9,672 nucleotides of DNA, taken from positions 1 through 9,672 of the forward strand of contig CAKQNH010000117.1 of the NCBI GenBank assembly GCA_934255105.1. The letters run 5' to 3'. The translations under genes were made by a program, and so were the position numbers. The notes under the pieces were generated by a model that saw only the letters and a program-made list of their open reading frames with translations, was not told the origin of the DNA and did not search any database. This document shows, in pieces, positions 5,757 to 9,672 of the stretch (the stretch's first letter is position 1; each line of letters starts with the position of its first letter). The DNA comes from an uncultured Pirellulaceae bacterium (GTDB lineage: Bacteria > Planctomycetota > Planctomycetia > Pirellulales > Pirellulaceae).

Positions 5757-7475
5757 ATGACTGCATGTTTGGCGGATTCCATTCGCGCCGACTTCCCCAT
5801 CCTGTCAACGCACATGAGCGGGCACCCATTGGTCTACTTGGACAACGGTGCCACGACGCAAAAGCCGCAAGCGGTTATCGATGCGCTGGTCCAGTATTAC
5901 ACTCAAGACAATGCCAACATCCATCGCGGTGTCTATCCGCTCAGCTCGCGAGCGACGGATCACTACGAAGCGGCCCGCCGCAAGGTGGCTGAGTTCTTGG
6001 GGGCCAACGATCCGGCCGAGTGCATCTTTGTGCGCGGTGCGACCGAAGCCATCAACTTGGTCGCCAGCTCGTGGGGCGGCAGCCAACTCAAGCCCGGCGA
6101 TGAAGTCTTGGTGACCGGCCTGGAGCATCATTCCAATATCGTCCCTTGGCAGATGATTTGCGATGCGCGCGGAGCTAACCTACGAGTGCTCCCCATGACA
6201 GACCGTGGCGAGCTCGACCTCAGTCAACTCGATGAACTGCTGAACTCCAAAACGCGAATGGTGGCCATGCAGCATGTCTCCAACGCGCTGGGGACTATTC
6301 ATGACATCGATCCCATCATCGCTCGTGCGCGGCAGGTCGGCGCGTGCGTGTTGGTGGATGGTGCGCAGTGGGTGGGACATTTTGCTACCGATGTAGTCGC
6401 TCTGGACTGCGACTTCTATGCCTTCAGTGGACACAAACTGTACGCGCCCACTGGCATAGGCGTACTCTATGGCAAGCGCGCCTTGCTCGAAGCCATGCCG
6501 CCCTATCAGGGTGGCGGCGACATGATCGACACGGTGACCTTCGAAGGGACTACGTACGCCCCGCTCCCCAATCGATTCGAAGCGGGGACGCCGGATATCG
6601 CTGGCGCTATCGGCCTGAGTGCGGCTATCGATTACATCACCGCGATCGGCTTCGACCGCATCGCCGCTTACGAACAGGAACTGCTCGAGTATGCTACGCA
6701 GCACATGCAGCGCGTGCCGGGTCTGCGAATCATCGGTACCGCGCCGCATAAAGCGGCGGTGATCAGCTTCGTTATCGAATCGCCACCGATCGCCGGATTG
6801 GATATCGCCACGCACCTAGGCAATGAGGGAATTGCCGTGCGTACGGGGCACCACTGCTGCATGCCTCTCATGGCAATGCTCGACATCCCCGGAACATGCC
6901 GCGCTTCGCTAGCGATGTACAACACATTCGCTGACGTCGATCGCTTGGTCGAAGTTCTGCAGGGTCTGGTCGCCGCGCGTCAGGCGCGCCCCGCGGTACC
7001 TCAGATAGAGCTTGCCGAGATCAGCTTTGCGGCGGCCAGTCGCCCGACGATCGCCGCTGCTGCCGAAGAGCTGATCGAAGAATTCTTGCTATTCGACGAC
7101 GCGCACAGCAAGACGGAATTGCTGATGGAAATGGGAGACGCTCTGCCTGCTACCTTCACACCGCTCAAAGCCCTGACCACACCGGTCCCCGGCTGTATGA
7201 GCGAAGTCTATCTGATCGGCCGGCCCGTACCCGACGCGCCGACTAAGTTTGAATTCGTCGCCGACTCCAATGCTCAGATCGTGCGTGGTTTGATCGCGCT
7301 GCTGCAAGCTCTGTTCTCAGGCCAGTTGGCCAGTGACGTACTGCAGTTTGATATCGAGAAGTTGTTCCGCAAGATCGGGCTGGATCAGTTTGTGTCGTCG
7401 CAGCGTCGCAGCGGCTTAGATGGCATGATCCGCCGCATCCACACCTTGGCCCAAGCTATCGAGGATCGGAAGTAA
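5757..7475 (+). CDS. sufS: Fused cysteine desulfurase SufS and sulfur acceptor SufE
   Basis: One 572-residue chain carries two enzymes usually made separately. Residues 1 to about 410 are SufS, a PLP enzyme that takes sulfur from L-cysteine: IRADFPIL, LVYLDNGATTQKP, the PLP lysine Lys227 in FSGHKLYAPTGIGVLYG, and the group II cysteine motif RTGHHCCMPLM with Cys367 as the predicted persulfide site (E. coli Lys226, Cys364). An Ala/Pro-rich linker of about 20 residues follows. Residues 430-570 are SufE: AEELIEEFLLFDDAHSKTEL, VPGCMSEVYL with acceptor Cys480, and NAQIVRGLIALLQ, ending FRKIGLDQFVSSQRRSGLDGM. Both active cysteines are kept and no stop or frameshift lies between the domains. The start is ATG 5757, since the SufS family begins near IRADFPIL; an upstream in-frame ATG at 5691 would overlap the scaffold gene. 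The stop TAA 7473-7475 touches the inverted repeat element. Confidence 0.93.
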   Translation: MTACLADSIRADFPILSTHMSGHPLVYLDNGATTQKPQAVIDALVQYYTQDNANIHRGVYPLSSRATDHYEAARRKVAEFLGANDPAECIFVRGATEAINLVASSWGGSQLKPGDEVLVTGLEHHSNIVPWQMICDARGANLRVLPMTDRGELDLSQLDELLNSKTRMVAMQHVSNALGTIHDIDPIIARARQVGACVLVDGAQWVGHFATDVVALDCDFYAFSGHKLYAPTGIGVLYGKRALLEAMPPYQGGGDMIDTVTFEGTTYAPLPNRFEAGTPDIAGAIGLSAAIDYITAIGFDRIAAYEQELLEYATQHMQRVPGLRIIGTAPHKAAVISFVIESPPIAGLDIATHLGNEGIAVRTGHHCCMPLMAMLDIPGTCRASLAMYNTFADVDRLVEVLQGLVAARQARPAVPQIELAEISFAAASRPTIAAAAEELIEEFLLFDDAHSKTELLMEMGDALPATFTPLKALTTPVPGCMSEVYLIGRPVPDAPTKFEFVADSNAQIVRGLIALLQALFSGQLASDVLQFDIEKLFRKIGLDQFVSSQRRSGLDGMIRRIHTLAQAIEDRK

Positions 7476-7481
7476 AGCTGA

Positions 7482-7679
7482 ACTGCTGCGACTTGTCGTA
7501 GCTTTTACGCTAAATTTCACCGAACTACGCATTTGACGGTAAAAATCAGCCCTGGAGGAAGCCTACAAGATTGCAGGCTCGTTTCGCCACCCGATAACTT
7601 CGCCACCCAGTAATTCTGTACCGTTAAAACGGTTACTGCCAGTTAGCCACCTCGCAAAGCTACGACAAGTCGCAGCAGT
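7482..7679. repeat. 198-bp element bounded by perfect 24-bp inverted repeats
   Basis: Bases 7482-7505 and 7656-7679 are exact reverse complements over 24 bp (core CTGCTGCGACTTGTCGTAGC and its complement), enclosing 150 bp. Just outside are TAAAGCTG (7473-7480) and TAAAGTTG (7681-7688), 7 of 8 identical, each one base from the repeat end, as a worn target duplication would be. The left copy includes the sufS-sufE stop codon. Inside are a hairpin at 7561-7578 (GCCTACAA / TTGCAGGC, one mismatch), TTCGCCACCC twice (7583 and 7599), and a small palindrome ACCGTT-AA-AACGGT near 7620-7633. There is no credible open frame. It is either a small non-coding MITE-like insertion or a long bidirectional terminator between the convergent suf genes. 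The rest of the gap (7689-7773) has only degenerate GCGCTAATCAAAGG-type short repeats. Confidence 0.85.
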
Positions 7680-7773
7680 CTAAAGTTGCTCAAGCGCTAA
7701 TCAAAGGTTTGCGTTAAGCAAAGGTAAGGCTAATCGAAGGTGAGCGCTGATCAGGTGAAGTCGCGCAGAGGGT

Positions 7774-9102
7774 TTAGCGATACTCGCGAACTTGTCGCGA
7801 GATTGAATGTCCGAGTGCGTCTCGCACGCTCTCGATCGTGATCCGGTCGAAGATCTGCTGGAAGAACCCGGTGACGATCATCCGCACGGCTTCTTTGCGT
7901 GTGAACCCGCGGCTCTGTGCATAGAAGATCAATTCTTCATCCACTTTGCCCGACGTGCTGCCGTGGGTGCAACGCACATCGTCTGCCAGGATCTCCAAGC
8001 CAGGGATGGAGTCGGCGCGAGCATTCTCGCTGAGCATCAAGTTATCGTTGCGCTGATAGCCGTCGGTCTTCTGGGCGATAGCATCGACTTCGATCATGCC
8101 GCGCCAGACCGTGCGCGATTGGTCTTGCAGAGCAGCTTTGTATAGGAAGTCGCTACGGCATCCGGGGGCTTGATGATGCTGCAACGTGTTGTAGGTCAGT
8201 TGCTGTTTATCGCGCGTGAACAACACGCCGTTGACTTGGCAATTAGCACCTTTGCCGACCATCGACACGTGCTGGTTGACTTGGGAGAACCGCGAGCCTA
8301 GGGCGGCGATCGTCCACTGGAGCTGAGCATCGCGGTCTACCGTGGCTCGCTGGTGAGCAAAGTGCCAAGTGCCGCGTCCCCAGTCTTGGAGATTCACATA
8401 GCGGAAGTGGGCGCCTGGTTTGACGACAATCTCCACGCTGCCAACATGCAGCCCACCCGCTTCGTCGTGCGGGCTGTTGGATTCGTAGAGCACCGTGGCT
8501 TCGGCACCCTCCTCGATGATGATCAGCGTGTGTCCCGTGTCGACGCCACCGTCGCTCATACCAGCATCCACATACAGCGGCTGATCGACACACACGCCGC
8601 GCGGTACGTAGAGCACCTGCCCGCCACTCCAAGCCGCTGCGTGCAGTTTGGCGAAACGATCCTGTTCGGGGTCAACCACTGTGAACAGGTGCTGGCGAAT
8701 CAGTTCGCTATGCTCGGCCGCCAAGCGGCTGAGGTCGCCAAAAATGACCCCTTTGTCCGCCCACTTCTGCTGCAGTGCTTCCTGTTCGACGCGACCGTCG
8801 AGCGTCTTCATGCTGCCCGCAGGGGTAATTCCCTCGCCCAACCGGCGCGGAATGATCACCTGTTCTTCCGCTTGCGGGCGGTCGATCAACGGCATGCGAT
8901 AACGGTCGAGTTTAAAACCGCGCAGATCGCTGCGCATCCATTCCTCTTGCTTGCGGTCGGGCCAGCTTGCCCGTTCAAATTGCTCCCAGGATTGCTTGCG
9001 CAGGTCTAGTAGCCAGTCGGGCTCTTGGCGGGACTGCAAGAAGGTATCGAAGCCAGCGGCGTCGAAGTTTGGAGAAAGTGTGTCAGCCTGGGTCGTGGAC
9101 AT
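7774..9102 (-). CDS. sufD: Fe-S cluster assembly protein SufD
   Basis: SufD is the non-enzymatic partner of SufB in the SufB-SufC-SufD scaffold, where it helps bind iron and positions the SufC ATPase. The 442-residue length is near normal for the family (E. coli 423). The N-terminal helical region contains KQSWEQFERASWPDRKQEEWMRSDL. The central beta-helix part has GQVLYVPRGVCVDQPLYVDAG, the C-terminal helix includes FFQQIFDRI, and the motif RCTHGSTSGKVDEELIFYAQSRG carries His380, matching the conserved cluster-binding histidine of SufD. ATG 9102 is chosen over an in-frame TTG three codons earlier (9111); neither has a strong Shine-Dalgarno. It is downstream of sufB, 164 bp away, an unusually wide gap for a suf pair. 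Confidence 0.95.
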   Translation of the reverse strand: MSTTQADTLSPNFDAAGFDTFLQSRQEPDWLLDLRKQSWEQFERASWPDRKQEEWMRSDLRGFKLDRYRMPLIDRPQAEEQVIIPRRLGEGITPAGSMKTLDGRVEQEALQQKWADKGVIFGDLSRLAAEHSELIRQHLFTVVDPEQDRFAKLHAAAWSGGQVLYVPRGVCVDQPLYVDAGMSDGGVDTGHTLIIIEEGAEATVLYESNSPHDEAGGLHVGSVEIVVKPGAHFRYVNLQDWGRGTWHFAHQRATVDRDAQLQWTIAALGSRFSQVNQHVSMVGKGANCQVNGVLFTRDKQQLTYNTLQHHQAPGCRSDFLYKAALQDQSRTVWRGMIEVDAIAQKTDGYQRNDNLMLSENARADSIPGLEILADDVRCTHGSTSGKVDEELIFYAQSRGFTRKEAVRMIVTGFFQQIFDRITIESVRDALGHSISRQVREYR

Positions 9103-9266
9103 GTCGCTCAAAATATCTAAAGGTGAATCAAAAGCTGGTTGGTATCCGGCCCCTCAGTAGCTGTGCGCCACTGGGAGCCAAACGATTTATCGGTTCGCTG
9201 CGTATCGCGTTCCTATTGTTTCGCATTCACAGCATCGCGTCGTCATGAGCCGCGCGCTGCGGTGGC
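9103..9266 (-). other. Non-coding gap between sufB and sufD
   Basis: The 164 bp between the sufB stop and the sufD start contain no open frame I can support, no clear inverted repeat and no convincing promoter. It is GC-rich next to sufB and AT-richer next to sufD (TTAGATATTTTGAG on the - strand), so sufD could have its own promoter or be read through from sufB. Confidence 0.4.
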
Positions 9267-9672
9267 TTAGCCGACAGAGCCTTCCATTTGCAATTGGATT
9301 AGGCGGTTCATTTCAACCGCGTATTCCATGGGCAGTTCCTTGACCAGCGGCTCGATGAATCCGTTGACGATCATCGTGCTACCTTCGGCCTCGCTCAACC
9401 CTCGGCTCATCAGGTAAAACAATTGCTCTTCACCGATCCGCGACACGCTCGCTTCGTGGCCGATGCTCACATCCTGCTCCATGATCTCGATGTAGGGATA
9501 GGTATCGGAGCGGCTTTGCGGGTCCAGGATCAATGCATCACAGACAACATTGCACTTGCTGTGCTTGGCACCTTTCTCCACGCGGACCAGACCGCGATAG
9601 CCCCCGCGGCCCCCGTTTTTGCTGATCGACTTGCTGATGATCTGACCGGTAGTATGCGGCGCCGCATGCACC
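9267..9672 (-). CDS. sufB: C-terminal part of Fe-S cluster assembly protein SufB, start outside window
   Basis: The frame is open to the right edge and ends at TAA 9269-9267, giving about 135 residues. It contains the conserved SufB C-terminal blocks: [74 protein letters not shown], and the ending [15 protein letters not shown]. SufB is the main scaffold of the SufBCD complex and receives sulfur from SufE. The cysteine in VCDAL is the position matching the E. coli catalytic Cys405 region, and an extra Cys sits four residues earlier (KCNVVC). The E of HEASVS matches the conserved glutamate. A GTG at the window edge is an internal valine, not a start. sufC is not visible; family gene order suggests it may lie upstream. 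Confidence 0.96.
   Translation of the reverse strand, partial: VHAAPHTTGQIISKSISKNGGRGGYRGLVRVEKGAKHSKCNVVCDALILDPQSRSDTYPYIEIMEQDVSIGHEASVSRIGEEQLFYLMSRGLSEAEGSTMIVNGFIEPLVKELPMEYAVEMNRLIQLQMEGSVG

Noticed and set aside
7473..7679. Insertion sequence
   Set aside because: The element is under 200 bp between its inverted repeats and has no transposase frame; at most a non-autonomous derivative.
8353..9009. 218-residue + strand open frame opposite sufD
   Set aside because: It is the shadow of sufD, whose - strand frame carries all SufD motifs.

Overview
The window reads as a piece of a Planctomycetes chromosome, most likely Pirellulaceae (Rhodopirellula/Blastopirellula-like). This is inference from three things: the protein style, weak or absent Shine-Dalgarno sequences at most starts, and gaps filled with small palindromic repeats built on GTAGAACGGTTGTCCCC and CCGTGGGT-type stems. 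There is no sign of phage, plasmid or IS transposase genes. Most genes are housekeeping.

Layout, left to right. Bases 1-396 hold the 3' end of a + strand gene resembling the lactate racemase (LarA/DUF2088) family. It converges on two - strand genes: a lipoprotein carrying only a DsbD N-terminal-type domain (675-1283) and, upstream of it, a 504-residue protein whose C-terminus looks like a degenerate GGDEF domain (1385-2899). The convergent gap (397-674) is filled by a palindromic repeat array with large-scale mirror symmetry. A divergent gap with a plausible promoter leads into ispD (3053-3775, non-mevalonate isoprenoid pathway). A hairpin-rich gap (3776-4007) precedes tyrS (4008-5291).

The second half is an iron-sulfur cluster assembly (SUF) locus. 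Directly behind tyrS, on the + strand, are a SufU/IscU-like scaffold protein (5294-5734) and a single-chain fusion of the cysteine desulfurase SufS with its sulfur acceptor SufE (5757-7475). Facing them on the - strand are sufD (7774-9102) and the 3' part of sufB (9267 to the window edge). sufC is not in the window; by family gene order it may lie upstream of sufB, past the right edge. In the expected pathway, the SufS domain takes sulfur from cysteine, the SufE domain carries the persulfide, and the SufB/SufD complex (with SufC ATPase) builds the cluster. The role of the divergent SufU-like protein beside a fused SufE is the open question.

The two halves of the SUF locus are separated by a 198-bp element bounded by perfect 24-bp inverted repeats with an imperfect 8-bp direct repeat just outside. 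It could be a small MITE-like insertion or a bidirectional terminator. The items most worth a second look are the SufS-SufE fusion, the SufU-like protein with its altered cysteine motif, the mirrored repeat array and the 24-bp inverted repeat element.
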